The notes beneath the pieces are model-generated. The model was not told the DNA's origin. It searched no databases and was given only the letters and a program-made list of their open reading frames with translations. This document shows, one piece after another, positions 54,282-64,000 of a stretch of 64,000 bases of DNA. The stretch's first letter is position 1. Every line of letters begins with the position of its first letter. The translations under genes and the position numbers were made by a program. The DNA comes from Nothopassalora personata (Eukaryota; Ascomycota; Dothideomycetes; Mycosphaerellales; Mycosphaerellaceae): NCBI GenBank assembly GCA_033816765.1, contig CM066289.1:2232001-2296000 (forward strand), read 5' to 3'.

Positions 54282-55915
54282 CTACCACAACCCAAGGAAG
54301 CTCTTCGACCCAGACGACTGGTCTTCCAACTTCTCCCCACGCTTCCACGTCGCCTGCGCAGTGTCAAACTTGGCCAGATTCTCGATCTTCGGCTTGCCAT
54401 ATCTGAAGTTCGCAAACTTGTCCATCCAATCTGGCAGCCCAACAACTGGTCGAGTATGGGAGAAAGCATCGAACCCGAACTTGCCATGATACGAGCCATT
54501 GCCGGACTCGCCTACCCCACCGAATGGTGTCCCTACATATCATATGGTTAGTCATGCTCGGGAAATTGTGCCAGTGCCTCAGCCACTAGAATTGGGCACG
54601 GATTGAGGGGCTTGTCAGTGGAAGTCCTGCCTCCATAACATACCTGGTGACGCAACATGAAGAGCAACATCGTTAATGGTCACACCGCCGCTTGCTGTCC
54701 GGTCCATGACAGAGTCAATCTCTTGTTGCGAGCTGGAGAAGATGTAAAGACCAAGAGGGTGGGGACCGGCATTGATGGTGGACACGGCAGTCTCAATGTC
54801 CGCCTTGATGACTGGTATAAAGGGCGCGAAGAGCTCTTCCGACATCAAGCTGTCTGTGGTCTTGACGTCCGTGATAATACTTGGATGAACGAACCTCCTT
54901 GCGGAATCATTCGGACCGGTATATGCAACAACACCCTCAGTCTTATTGAGAAGGTTTGTGACTCGCTGGTAATGGGGCTCCGAGATGATATGCGCCAACC
55001 AGCTATTATCATCCTTCAGCCACTCCTCCAACCAGTGCCGCATCCTCTCTATCAGCTTGTCGTGGATAGAAGGATCCACAAAGACGTGGTTCACATTAAG
55101 GCAGACCTGGCCAGCATTCACCAGCTTGAAGTTGGCAATGCGCTTGGCAGCAAGATCAATGTTCGCCGTCTTCGTCACGATCGCTGGTGCCTGGCCGCCT
55201 AGCTCGAGTACAGTGGGTGTAAGATGCTTCGCAGCGGCCATTGCAACGATCCTGCCTACCTTTCCACCTCCAGTGTAGAAAATATGGTTGAACTTATGCT
55301 CAAGCACCCTTCCGGTCTCCTGCGCGCCTCCAGTGACAACTCTGATAGCACTCTGATCCATATACTTCGGCACAAGCTCAGCCAACAACGTCGCAGTAGC
55401 TCCAGAAAGCTCGGAAGGCTTCAGCATGACACAATTACCCGCAGCGATTGCAGCGCAAGCCGGTGCCAGCAGCGTAACGAGAGGGAAGTTCCAAGCACCA
55501 ATGATCAAAGCCACTCCCAAGGGTTCCTTCCTCAACCATGCACCCCCAAACCTTCCGAAGATGATACCAGCACCTTCGGCCGCATTGCCCTTGGACCAGA
55601 CGTCGACATTATCGATGTACGACTTGATGTCTGCCTTGACACCGCCAATATCGTACTGCCGTGTTTCAGCTTCGGTGCGGCCGAGATCTGTGGCAAAAGC
55701 TTTGCAGATGGCGTCTGTGTTATCAACGAGAAGCCACCAGCTATCCAATTAAAAGTGCATTAGCTATACTCGAAACATCACGTTGCGATGCCTACTTACA
55801 GCTGCTTGAGCTGCCATTTTCGCCAGCGTATGTCTTTGGTCTTGAAAGTCGCGTAGGTCGCCTGGAGGGTGTCGTAGCTCTGTTTGAATTCCTCGGGAGA
55901 TGTATACTTCGACAT
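54282..55915 (-). CDS. Class-3 (fatty) aldehyde dehydrogenase
   Basis: A 487-residue ALDH3-type enzyme, like yeast Hfd1 and mammalian fatty aldehyde dehydrogenase. Exons 55915-55800, 55740-54644 and 54532-54282 join in phase. The start [10 protein letters not shown] lacks a presequence, as in this class. Active site: GAWNFP (Asn about 123), VLELGGQAP (Glu about 218) and [14 protein letters not shown] (Cys about 252), the spacing of class 3. NDVALHV, then [29 protein letters not shown] is the class-3 C-terminal block. The last 70 residues, ending SFLGLW, are polar and then hydrophobic; the final segment is too short to be called a clear membrane anchor. It is distinct from the other dehydrogenase at 32061, which is of the class 1/2-like type, so this is not a tandem duplicate. 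Confidence 0.92.
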
Positions 55916-56782
55916 TTTGGCGTTGTGTTTGATGAAGTGAGGCTTGAAGCTGAAGGAGAGATGGTTGACCTACCTTTTTGACAAAGCGTGAAGTATGTGA
56001 TAGATTGACTGGCAGCCCGAGGCTCGGTTGGTTTAATTGTTGCCGCCCTCGACAAAAGTCACCATGTTTGAACACCTGTCGGTGCCGAGTTTGTTCTCGA
56101 CAACGCCTGAGGCCATGTTGTAGACAAAAGAGACTTCGCTCTTTCCTATGAATATCAGTTTCGAGGTGGTACGATCGTTAAAGGGCTGTAATACACTGCT
56201 CAAAGTCGAGGGTCATAAAGCTAGGGCGGCAACGACTAAAGAAACCGAGCCTTGGCCCCTCGCCTATGCTCAGCGAGACGAGTATGCGCACAGTTGTGCA
56301 GAGGCGTGTAGCCGAGGTGTGACATGTCAATTTTTCTTCGAGTCGACATGGCCCTCGCGTCGATGAACGAAAGGAGGAAGCAGTCAGCAGTGGATTGCAA
56401 GAGATGAAAGTTACGTCCCCTGCTGTGGCTGCGAACCGCCTTGATTCTGCCGAATGATGAGGTGGCGTCTTTCTCTTCCTCCAGGATCAGCTTCTCATTG
56501 CCGACAACGTTCGATGTTGTCAGCCCACGACAATGCCTCAGTGAGCATATTTGACCGGTGTCCCTAAGAATAACTTCAGGCTTCGATGTTCAAGTTGCCG
56601 GTCATGCCGTTCTGCTCTCGGCAGGTGGCAATACCGAGAAAAGAGGCGTCTTCAGCCCGGACGCTCGGAATAGCTATGTACTATGAGACTCCAGGCAATG
56701 ATCTATAACTTCACCTCATCTCCTGTCTTCATTTTCAGATAGATCGCAACGGTTCTTGGACATCTTTCGGACTCTACTATAA
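55916..56782. other. Intergenic region upstream of the HET-like gene
   Basis: 867 bp including the dehydrogenase promoter. Contains a plus-strand frame at 56148-56366 with no family character. No repeat. Confidence 0.45.
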
Positions 56783-57421
56783 ATGAGACAGGCAGCGGAC
56801 ATCAATTCTGGAGGCCCTTCGATGACCGAAAGAGTGCTGCAAGAGAATGCTGCGGAGAAACAATTGACCATCGGTGCCAAGCATATACACCCAGGCTGTG
56901 AATGCCGTATCGTCGAGTTCCCAGATCACGATGTGGAGGAGATAATAGAAAACGGACAGCAGCCTATTCTTGGCATCGAGCCTACAGACACCGACAAGAT
57001 TGGAGTGTTCGCGAAACCATGGAACGGGACAACGAAATATGTTGTGATTTGGCATCGCCTCGATGACGAAGTCTATCAGTCTTGTCCCCGAACGATTACG
57101 GGCTGTCGACTTATCCGCCTGGCGATCCAGCTGGGAAAGCTCCATGTGGAAGAAGTGAAGGCCGAGTTGTGCTTCTGGCTACAGGCAGTATGCGAGCCCG
57201 AGAGCCGTGAGAATAGTCCTCTGGCTCAAATCTACGAAGATGCATACGCTGTCCTCGTTGTTGACTCCACGTCATCGGAGGAAGTAGGGAACGACACGGT
57301 TGACTCGTACGTTGCCAGACTGAGGCTTGAGCAGCCACTGCTGCTGAGGAATGGGCGAGTACTATTTGTGGGTCCGTTTGGATACGTCGATCTGCTTCAA
57401 GACCAAGTGAAGCTCAGCTGA
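56783..57421 (+). CDS. Short HET-like protein, probably degenerate
   Basis: A 212-residue single-exon frame resembling the core of fungal HET-domain proteins, which in other species drive heterokaryon incompatibility. The clearest match is FWLQAVCEPESRENSPLAQIYEDAYAVLVVDS, the place of the family's W-I-D-x-L-C-I...A-I..M..I-Y..A..V-L-V-L-D-S pattern. Upstream, VVIWHRLDDE sits where S-H-V-W-S-D/A is expected and is poorly kept. The protein is much shorter than usual (typically 500-800 residues), so it is either a truncated copy or a mini-HET. Start ATG 56783 lies at the end of an AT-rich segment. It is flanked by an MFS pseudogene and gene-poor DNA, which fits accessory sequence. Confidence 0.5.
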   Translation: MRQAADINSGGPSMTERVLQENAAEKQLTIGAKHIHPGCECRIVEFPDHDVEEIIENGQQPILGIEPTDTDKIGVFAKPWNGTTKYVVIWHRLDDEVYQSCPRTITGCRLIRLAIQLGKLHVEEVKAELCFWLQAVCEPESRENSPLAQIYEDAYAVLVVDSTSSEEVGNDTVDSYVARLRLEQPLLLRNGRVLFVGPFGYVDLLQDQVKLS

Positions 57422-57701
57422 AGTCAGCATACAACTTTGTCCCAAGAAGGCCGTGGTGCTAGTGTCATGGCACGCTCACGTACGCATGCGTGATGCTCAT
57501 GAGTGCAGTCGCATGCAGCTCCCTTCGCGCGGAAGGAAGCTCAGAGCAATTACTGCCTCCGTCTTGGCGTACCGCGTGCGACTGGCGGTACCGCAGGGCT
57601 GTGAACGCGAAGGAAGGAGTAATAGCGCGCATTAGCATAGCATCATTATTCTCATCTGCCTCGTCTTCCTTCTCATGACTATTGTATATTTGATTCCCGA
57701 C

Positions 57702-58880
57702 CTACATCCTATGCACCGAATCATTCTTCGTCCATTGCCTCAGGGTCTTGCCGAAGTAGTACATTGGTATGCCGAACAATCACCATAGCTTGATTAAGGC
57801 CATGTTCGTCATAATCTTTGTAACCAAACCAGCCTTTATACTCCAGGACGTAATAGACTCTGCGAGCCCATACCCCCATAGGTTTTTATTAACGGTAATA
57901 GCGACCATTAAAGATCCAGCGACAGGCTTGTAGGAATCGACGGCGTAGGTCGTTGCTATAGCAGGTAACGCTGCAACCTGGATGCCAGCACAGGTATATT
58001 CTAGAACGACGACGGCCTCCCATCGCCACTTGTGCTCGTAGCCGATGGCCACAATCCAGTTGCCAAAAATCATGATCAGAACATATGGTCGTTAGTGGCT
58101 CTCTCGGCAAAACTCCGCTCTAACTTACTCATTGCTGGCAATCTCATCTCAGGCTCTCTGATGCCATGGGCCTTCTTCGTCGCTCGAGCACCGATCCAGT
58201 CACTGAATGGTCCAGCAGTGGCAAGCCTGATGGCCGTGAACATTCTTCATCGCTTCTTGCTAGGTATTCTTTTGCTCGGCCATGGATCTGGCACCGAATC
58301 AGGCTGAAGTGGAAGAGGATCGGGTACGTCAAGCGGATCGTCGTGCCCGCGGTCTTGCCGTCTTCGACATGGTTTCCAATCACACTGAAGCTCGAGCCTT
58401 TCTCCGCAGGATTCATTCCTACCTCATTGGGATGTACTCGGTGCCAATTTGTCTCAGGGAACATGAAGACCACCATGATGAAGGACAACCCTATCAAGCC
58501 TGTATTGAACCACCAGAATTTGCGCAGCCAACTTGTAAAGATATAGAGCCGCTCACAATCTGGGATCTGCCAGCAGTCAGGTTAGACCACGACAGAAGGT
58601 GCTGCTTACTGGTCCGACCATCAGAATACCCATGTATGCGAACCAGTATCACGTGTTCCAGAAACCACGATCGTGCAGGAAGAACTGTCCAAGTCAGTGA
58701 CCCCCTGCCACTCACGATGTTTGCAATCACAGCAGACTGGATCGTCTCTGCCGGACCTGCGCCTATCCCGTTGAGGACGCACGCTCCCATGAAGCTCGCA
58801 TAAGTGGGTGGTCTTGGACGCCATATGTTGGAGGCAAGGCAAACGGTCTGTGCGTGTCGAGGGAGAGTGTCAATGATGTC
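57702..58880 (-). pseudogene. Broken MFS drug/H+ antiporter-type transporter
   Basis: Relic of a 12-helix transporter resembling Hol1/DHA-type carriers. Recognisable pieces in order: FMGACVLNGIGAGPAETIQSAVIANI (about 58780-58700), FLHDRGFWNT with TGA at 58649-58651 in place of the next residue, YWFAYMGILMVGP, an intact-looking intron, FMFPETNWHRVHPNE (near 58450), then a frame change to AGPFSDWIGARATKKAHGIREPEMRLPAM (near 58180), a GTAAGT donor, but no good AG acceptor before PYVLIMIFGNWIVAIGYEHKWRWEAV (58090-58010), and a final MALIKLW then TGA then LFGIPMYYFGKTLRQW. The central helices (about 5-9) are missing. Multiple independent lesions make loss of function likely; no intact copy lies nearby in the window. 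Confidence 0.8.
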
Positions 58881-60602
58881 TCATACTTTAGCGTCGCGTT
58901 CATTTCCATGGCGAAGGCTCAGATGATAAGTGTCTGGGCAGCCACGAGCAAAGGAGAGAAAGACCGAAATGATGGTGAACAGGTTGGATTGCAGCCGTGC
59001 CAGGAGGAGGAGCTGCCAAAAGGACAAGGAGCTGGCTTATATACGGCATGTCAATCTCGAGTTCGGCTCACAAGCGTGCTGCTGCCACGCGGGACATGGA
59101 AACAATGCTCTCTTGAGTCTAAGGCACGGACACGAGCCGACTTGCGACAGTACAACGTGAGAGTCGTGAGTCTCAGCTGGGACTCGTGACAACCTTCTGT
59201 GCCGCTTGCGGTAGCATCATCATGTCGAAGAATTGTGGCTAGACTTCTGTACAGCCCCAGCCATAGTTTACACATCCCCTGTCTTCTGTCTAATCCTAAT
59301 TAAGAAGGATGTATTCACTTCTATGCCTCGTATAGCCTCCCATGTTTGTAAAGTGAGTGAGAAACTGCTTACGTGATGGTCCGATATCCGACTTGCCGAG
59401 ATACCATAGCACACCCCCAGCTCTTGATCGATCGATACTGTACATCAGCGACTCTAGCCCGCGCAAACTATCAGCAGCCTCACCCGGTGCTTGACAGCCG
59501 AAGCCGCGCAGTACTCCGGTCGGGAAAAAGACGTACTCAACGTTATCGGGTTCCTGCCACAAAAGTGCAGCGATGGCGAACCTCTCCTGATTATACGGAG
59601 GCTCTACTTATCGTCCACTACTTAGGCAACGTCCACCGCCGGACAATGGCACTCATGGAGCATGCCAATTGCTGGCTTGCTGCATTCTCTGGGTCCAACG
59701 ATGTCAAAATGGTCATCTGAGAACGCATCGGCCCCCAGAGGCATTTGCCCACTGCAATCGCTGACCTGCCATGTAAGCACCTCCGTGCATCTTTATGCAA
59801 ATGCAAGACCGAGTACGTTTTGTGCATTGGGCGAACTCACCTACAGGCTGCCACACGTGAGATTCAGATTATTCCTCCCTGGCGTACAAGACCAGAAAGA
59901 GCCGATCTCCCTACACAACCTCGACACCAGAGTTGCAAGACACTGCCGGAATCAGTTGTGCCGTATGTTGCGAATACATGGACCTTACAAAACTCTGCTA
60001 ATGCACCCATGGTGATGCCGTGCGGCTCTTGAATGGACAGACGCGCATCAAGCTGAAAAGGCTCATTGTCAACGCCACTCCATATCATTGGCTGAAGTCG
60101 TGGCTCTTGAGCGCCCAATTACTGTCCATCAGACATGAGCGACACTCGGGACTTTCGACACATCGTGCCTCAGGACCTCGAAAGACTCTCACAGAGCTTG
60201 AGCAGGTGAGGTGAGGTTGTCGAGTGCCAGCCACATCTTTTTTTGACAACAGGGTCAACCAGATTGTTGTATGGACAATATGAGCGCATCAATAGGTTCA
60301 AGCTGCGAGAAGCTTCTTGTATTGTCGTCGATAGCCCACACAATTTGTGCGACAATTGAAGCCGCTCTATTGTTCCACGATGATCGGACGTCGAGGAGTT
60401 TCTACGAATGCGCGGCCGGCACTCAACTTTCTGCACTCGACAAAACACTTTCTTCCCTTCTCCAGTTCTGTCTTGCAACAAAAATCACAGTCAAGCTCTT
60501 TCTTCGTCTGACAGTACGTATCCGCGTGGTCACAAGACATCACATAGCTACTACTTGCGACACAATCAGCGACAAAAGCCACCACTCATCATAAGCAAGA
60601 CT
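58881..60602. other. Gene-poor accessory-looking stretch
   Basis: 1.7 kb with no supported gene between the MFS relic and the PHD gene. A minus-strand frame at 59296-59562 and a plus-strand one at 59662-60015 have some coding flavour but no recognisable motif and no splice context. The first 300 bp may include N-terminal remains of the MFS relic. Bases 60408-60602 are an open extension of the PHD frame. Confidence 0.45.
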
Positions 60603-62216
60603 ATGGCCACCGGAAGTTCCATCAGCAACATGAATCACTCGCAGAGAAGTGAGGACGGTGACGGACATGTGCAGAGCCGACTCGAGGCCGTTCGACAGTA
60701 CGAAGGTGATGGTGCTGGCACCGTCATCAACGAGCATTACTCCCAAGAAGATTACAGCAAGCGACGTCTCGGCTTCCTCGGTCGGCACCCTGACTACGAG
60801 CACGACATCAAGCTGTTGCCTAAGGTCAGACGCGATGCTGATGAAGTCTTCGACTACTCACAACCAACTATCCTCTCGGTGCAGAAGATTCGCCAGAGAG
60901 AGCTGAATCTTGACATTGACCCTCTCCTGCCACTCCCAACTTTCGACAACACGCAGACCATCGACAACTTTTCTGCCTACCCTACGACTGAGTGGGAACC
61001 TGGTATGCCCACAGATCAGGCAGGAACTCTTCACCAAGCTCGTCCTGGTAGCTCACTGAGTCCGTCACCTGGCATCCCGGGACTGTCACAAGCTCATGAT
61101 ACTACCGAGGACGCTGGTAACGAAATTGCTTCTGTCCACGACCGACCATCAGGCGCTCCTCGTGGCTTGGCTAATCGAGTCGACTCTGTCCGAAAACTAT
61201 CGGTCGACCATGCTCCTGCAGCTGTTTCAGACAAACCGAGCCACTCTGGCAACTCGGCACAAAGCAACATGTCTGACAACAATCTTCCTGGGGGCAAGAT
61301 TGATCAGAACCAGCAAACAGCAAACACTCCTCCACGTCGTGCAACATCTAATCCTTCGCAAGACGACGCAGATACTGCTCAAGCACCAAACACCATGGCC
61401 GATACTGTTCTGAAGAACCCACCATCAGCAGCACAGCTGCAGGATGTCTTAGACCTGCTGGCCCAACCGCTACCTCGCAGCAATGGTAGCGGAGCAGTAG
61501 CTGGCCGTGCAGTCAACGTCCCAGTTGAGCCACAAGGCATCAAACGCACTGCGCCGCCAGAGACCGAAGAGACTTGCGAACGCGCGTCCCAGACAGCAGG
61601 CCCTCCAGCATCAAAGAAAGTCAAGCTCAACCCGCCAAAGACACCATCAGCAGCAGAGCCAGCACCTCCGGCACGAGGCGATAATCGCGAGGATGCAACC
61701 ACGACAAATTCTGAAGCGGCCGCTTCTGCCACCACATCATCCTCCCGCCGCCCCAAGAAGCCACGCTCCATCAACGGCATCCCCATCTCCTCCAACGCGG
61801 ATGACGTCGCCGCTGGCCGCGCACTCCCCAACAACGCAAAGACCGCCACAGCGGCACAGAAGCTCCGCCGCCAGCACCTCACCAAGCAACGAAAGGGCAA
61901 GCGCTCCGGCATGCGTGCCCCCGACCTCAAGCCAGAATTCTGGCAAAACATGGACATGAAGAAAATCAAAGGCCCTGACGATGGACCAGTGAGGTGCGTC
62001 TGCGGCACGTGGGCGGACGACGGCACGCATCCTGACGATTGGACTGGGTGCGAAGCCAAAGGGTGCATGTGTTGGCAGCATATCGCGTGCGTGGGAGAGG
62101 CTTACAAGGGCGTCGACGCAAGGTACCGGTGTCACCAGTGTGATCCGTACGCGCATAGAATTGTGCTGCAGAAGTTGAGGGCCGGCGGCAGCGAGGAGGT
62201 GAAGCGCCCGGAATAG
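60603..62216 (+). CDS. PHD-finger protein
   Basis: A 537-residue nuclear-type protein with a C-terminal PHD zinc finger, a module that usually reads histone H3 tails. The finger spans about residues 464-515: V-R-C-V-C-G-T-W, a spaced DDWTGCEAKGCMCWQHIACVGEAY, and RYRCHQCDPY; this gives the C4-H-C3 ligand order (C,C / C,C / H,C / C,C). The upstream region is rich in Ala, Pro and Ser, with basic runs (RRPKKPRS, KLRRQHLTKQRKGKRSG) likely to serve as nuclear localisation. The frame opens earlier at ATG 60408, but ATG 60603 (M-A-T-G-S-S) looks the better start since the first 65 codons are Cys/Ser/Phe-rich. Single exon. No JmjC, SET or bromodomain is attached, so the partner complex is unknown (a Set3/Cti6-like role is one option). 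Confidence 0.8.
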   Translation: MATGSSISNMNHSQRSEDGDGHVQSRLEAVRQYEGDGAGTVINEHYSQEDYSKRRLGFLGRHPDYEHDIKLLPKVRRDADEVFDYSQPTILSVQKIRQRELNLDIDPLLPLPTFDNTQTIDNFSAYPTTEWEPGMPTDQAGTLHQARPGSSLSPSPGIPGLSQAHDTTEDAGNEIASVHDRPSGAPRGLANRVDSVRKLSVDHAPAAVSDKPSHSGNSAQSNMSDNNLPGGKIDQNQQTANTPPRRATSNPSQDDADTAQAPNTMADTVLKNPPSAAQLQDVLDLLAQPLPRSNGSGAVAGRAVNVPVEPQGIKRTAPPETEETCERASQTAGPPASKKVKLNPPKTPSAAEPAPPARGDNREDATTTNSEAAASATTSSSRRPKKPRSINGIPISSNADDVAAGRALPNNAKTATAAQKLRRQHLTKQRKGKRSGMRAPDLKPEFWQNMDMKKIKGPDDGPVRCVCGTWADDGTHPDDWTGCEAKGCMCWQHIACVGEAYKGVDARYRCHQCDPYAHRIVLQKLRAGGSEEVKRPE

Positions 62217-62709
62217 GGGCCCCTGCTTGGCGGGTGCTTGTTGCAAATGCAGGTAGAGCGATGGATGATTTGAAATACTGCAAAATTCTTCTTGGTGCTG
62301 ATATCGCGTTGCGGTGCGGTGCGGTGCGGTGCGGTGCGTTGCGTTGCGTTGCGTTGCGTCGCTTCTCTTTTCTTTGCTCTTCTATCTGTAGCATGTGTCG
62401 ACTGCCCTGCGGGAGTCATCCTGCCAATCCTTTATGGTCAAATGTTTGCGAGACGATAGTCCATAGCGTGACGCGCAATGACCTGGGAACATCGCGGGCC
62501 GCCTCAAACATTAGCGTTCGGCTGACCCCAGCGCTCTGGGCTGCATCATGTTTGGTATTCGTGATGTTGTTGAAGCATGGCGCGCTTGTCACATTGGCTT
62601 CTTTTTGTTCATATGCTACGTCGACTGTACAAAGCTATTGATAGGGTATCACGAATGCCGTCCGGAAACTCCTCGCTAATAGCGCTACAAATAAAAATGC
62701 ATCAATATA
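62217..62709. other. Convergent intergenic region
   Basis: 493 bp between convergent genes; contains the pentanucleotide repeat listed separately and otherwise nothing recognisable. Confidence 0.5.
62306..62360 (+). repeat. Pentanucleotide repeat GCGKT
   Basis: GCGTT, then five GCGGT units, then four GCGTT and a terminal GCGTC. The two homogeneous blocks differ by one base per unit, indicating expansion after a point change. It lies about 90 bp after the PHD gene stop, in the 3' UTR region. Confidence 0.95.
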
Positions 62710-64000
62710 TCATTGAGCATGCGACTCTTCAGAGATGATATGTAATGGCCTCCGGGGATCCGTCGAATTCATCGAGCTTCGAACGGAGCATCGTCCTGCG
62801 CTGCGTGGCGAGGAGTTTCGCGATGAAGCGGGAGAGGCTCCAAGTGATGCCCCAGGAGATCCAGAACGTGCGAATGGCACGTGTGGAGGCAGCAGTGGAC
62901 TATCTGTTCCTACAGGCTGGAGGTGTGGACTTCCTCGAGCTGTCATTTCTGCTGTTCTGGGATTATGCGGCAGTAGAGATGCTGCTGATGCTTCTCTATG
63001 ATGACTAGGCTCGTTTGGCGGAGACGGCGATGGATCGTACAGCCAGGCGACCTCAGGGTATGCTCGGCCACTGCCCCTCGAACGCTGAGACCCGTGATGG
63101 CCGAATGGTGCTTGGCCCTGCCTTTTTCGCCGGAGCAACAGGACTATGCCTAGGATGATGACAACAGCGCCTGCAACCACGCCTGTCGTGACTCCTGCAA
63201 TCGTGCCGTTCGATATTTGCTGGGCATCTGTTGGCGGAGCGGCTGTGGTTGTTGCGGCAGATGTCGACGATGTGCTGCTCGCATCAGTGGATGTTGAAGC
63301 TGTGGTTGACATAGATTGTAGTGTAGATGCGGTCGTGCTTCGTGTGCTGGCCGACGATGTCCTTGTGCTCGTGGTGAACGTGTGCGTTGCCTCGAACTGT
63401 GACAGCATCGAGGACCTCACATCGCTAGGCAAGGCTGCCAGCAGTACTGAAAGTGCATTGGTAGCCGTCGCTTGCTCCGGGCGATTTGTGATGGCTGCTG
63501 AAGCTCCATTGCCCACCGCGGACACGATCCCGTTCACACCATCTTCCATCGATGCAGATGTTGGTCGCGCATCTGAGTTTGCAACAGGACTTGGTCCGAG
63601 ATCGTTGTTAGGCCCAAGGTCGATGTTTGACATTTGTCTTCCGCTGTGGTGAGAGAGATGGATGTCCTGGCCAGAGAGTGCGGCCGTGGTGTGATCAGGA
63701 TGAGGTAGGGAAGAGGCTACATAATAATGATACAGTCCAGACCTGGGAGATTGTAAGGTACCGTAGGTACTTGTGGCGCTCGCTAAAGGATCTGCAGTGG
63801 CGATGCTTCTATTCCAGCCCGGTGCCAAGGATAATGATAGGCCAGTTGGGGAGGCTGGCACGGCTGGTTGCTTGATTATCATTGAGCACGACAAGTCATT
63901 ACTAGAGCAATTTGCTGCAGGCGTCGCAAGTGCGTAGATGCATCTGGGTGCCGTGATAGGAAGCTCGATATCGTTTTCGTAGCTCGACGCTCTGCCGGGC
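62710..64000 (-). CDS. Single-pass Ser/Thr-rich membrane protein (Mid2/Wsc-like layout), 5' end outside window
   Basis: Open frame from beyond the right edge to the stop at 62710, at least 430 residues. The edge-proximal part has cysteines and Asn-Cys-Ser (CIYALATPAANCSSNDLSCS), which would be outside the cell. A long Ser/Thr/Ala-rich stalk (TTSTRTSSASTRSTTASTL and similar) follows, then one membrane helix, GTIAGVTTGVVAGAVVIILGIVLLLRRKR, and a 150-residue Pro/Ser/Arg-rich tail ending SEESHAQ. Such a layout (Cys-rich head, glycosylated stalk, one helix, basic tail) matches fungal cell-wall stress sensors of the Mid2/Wsc type, but no diagnostic domain is visible here. Signal peptide and start, if present, lie outside. 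ATG 63882 is internal to the same open frame and could be a late start. Confidence 0.65.
   Translation of the reverse strand, partial: PGRASSYENDIELPITAPRCIYALATPAANCSSNDLSCSMIIKQPAVPASPTGLSLSLAPGWNRSIATADPLASATSTYGTLQSPRSGLYHYYVASSLPHPDHTTAALSGQDIHLSHHSGRQMSNIDLGPNNDLGPSPVANSDARPTSASMEDGVNGIVSAVGNGASAAITNRPEQATATNALSVLLAALPSDVRSSMLSQFEATHTFTTSTRTSSASTRSTTASTLQSMSTTASTSTDASSTSSTSAATTTAAPPTDAQQISNGTIAGVTTGVVAGAVVIILGIVLLLRRKRQGQAPFGHHGSQRSRGSGRAYPEVAWLYDPSPSPPNEPSHHREASAASLLPHNPRTAEMTARGSPHLQPVGTDSPLLPPHVPFARSGSPGASLGASPASSRNSSPRSAGRCSVRSSMNSTDPRRPLHIISEESHAQ

Noticed and set aside
32061..55915. Two aldehyde dehydrogenases as a duplicated or clustered pathway
   Set aside because: They belong to different ALDH classes, lie 20 kb apart and have unrelated neighbours.
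57702..58880. Repeat-induced point mutation as cause of the transporter stops
   Set aside because: No second copy is in the window and the base contexts of the stops are mixed; cannot be tested by eye.
1..64000. tRNA genes, rRNA, CRISPR arrays, intact transposons
   Set aside because: None recognised on reading both strands; small tRNAs with introns could still be missed without a covariance search such as tRNAscan-SE.

Overview
The window is nuclear DNA of a filamentous ascomycete, most likely a Dothideomycete close to Mycosphaerellales; that placement is an inference from gene families and gene style, not a database match. The signs are short (about 44-70 bp) GT-AG introns with CTNAC-type branch points, dense genes on both strands, Golgi, exosome and spindle-pole proteins of fungal type, and fungus-specific families (AtfA bZIP, UPF0658, HET-like, GPH sucrose carrier). 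Gene starts and introns below were derived by hand from reading frame, splice signals and remembered family motifs. No transcript evidence was available.

Layout. 1-6.6 kb: gamma-tubulin complex protein GCP3 (running off the left edge), the stress regulator Atf1/AtfA and a poorly resolved small gene, all on the minus strand. 6.6-14.1 kb: a spartin/senescence-domain protein diverging from a Trk potassium transporter, which converges on a membrane-anchored protein with a C-terminal Cys/His region. 15.4-19.8 kb: a sucrose-type (GPH) transporter, a small orphan gene and a six-cysteine secreted protein. 20.0-29.4 kb: a large TFIIS-N/RVxF/CCCH protein that looks like the fungal PNUTS (Ppn1) homologue, diverging from the Sec1/Munc18 protein Sly1, followed by a Barentsz (Btz) protein. 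30.2-35.2 kb: an aspartic protease with a damaged conserved segment, an aldehyde dehydrogenase and a flavohemoglobin. 35.8-41.6 kb: exosome subunit Rrp41, a UBE2O-like giant E2, and COG8. 42-43 kb: a frameshifted gene relic and a fragment of a possible second copy. 43.3-50.3 kb: UPF0658 Golgi protein, mitochondrial lysyl-tRNA synthetase, a tail-anchored orphan and a UBE2C/Ubc11-type E2. 50.7-55.9 kb: a GST-like protein, a reticulon and a class-3 aldehyde dehydrogenase. 56.8-60.6 kb: an accessory-looking stretch with a short HET-like gene, a broken MFS transporter and about 1.7 kb with no recognisable gene. 60.6-64 kb: a PHD-finger protein and a single-pass Ser/Thr-rich membrane protein running off the right edge.

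Most genes are housekeeping (microtubule nucleation, RNA decay and processing, Golgi traffic, ubiquitin transfer, mitochondrial translation) and do not form one pathway. I see no biosynthetic cluster, intact transposon, CRISPR array or rRNA/tRNA gene, and no coherent undescribed multi-gene system. The observations most worth following are the protease in which a homologous coding segment has acquired both a frameshift and a stop that one alternative acceptor would remove together, the possible alternative C-terminus of Atf1 with a hairpin over the splice donor, the PNUTS-like architecture, the secreted six-cysteine protein, the UPF0658 gene without an upstream in-frame AUG, and the decaying genes at 42-43 and 57-59 kb.
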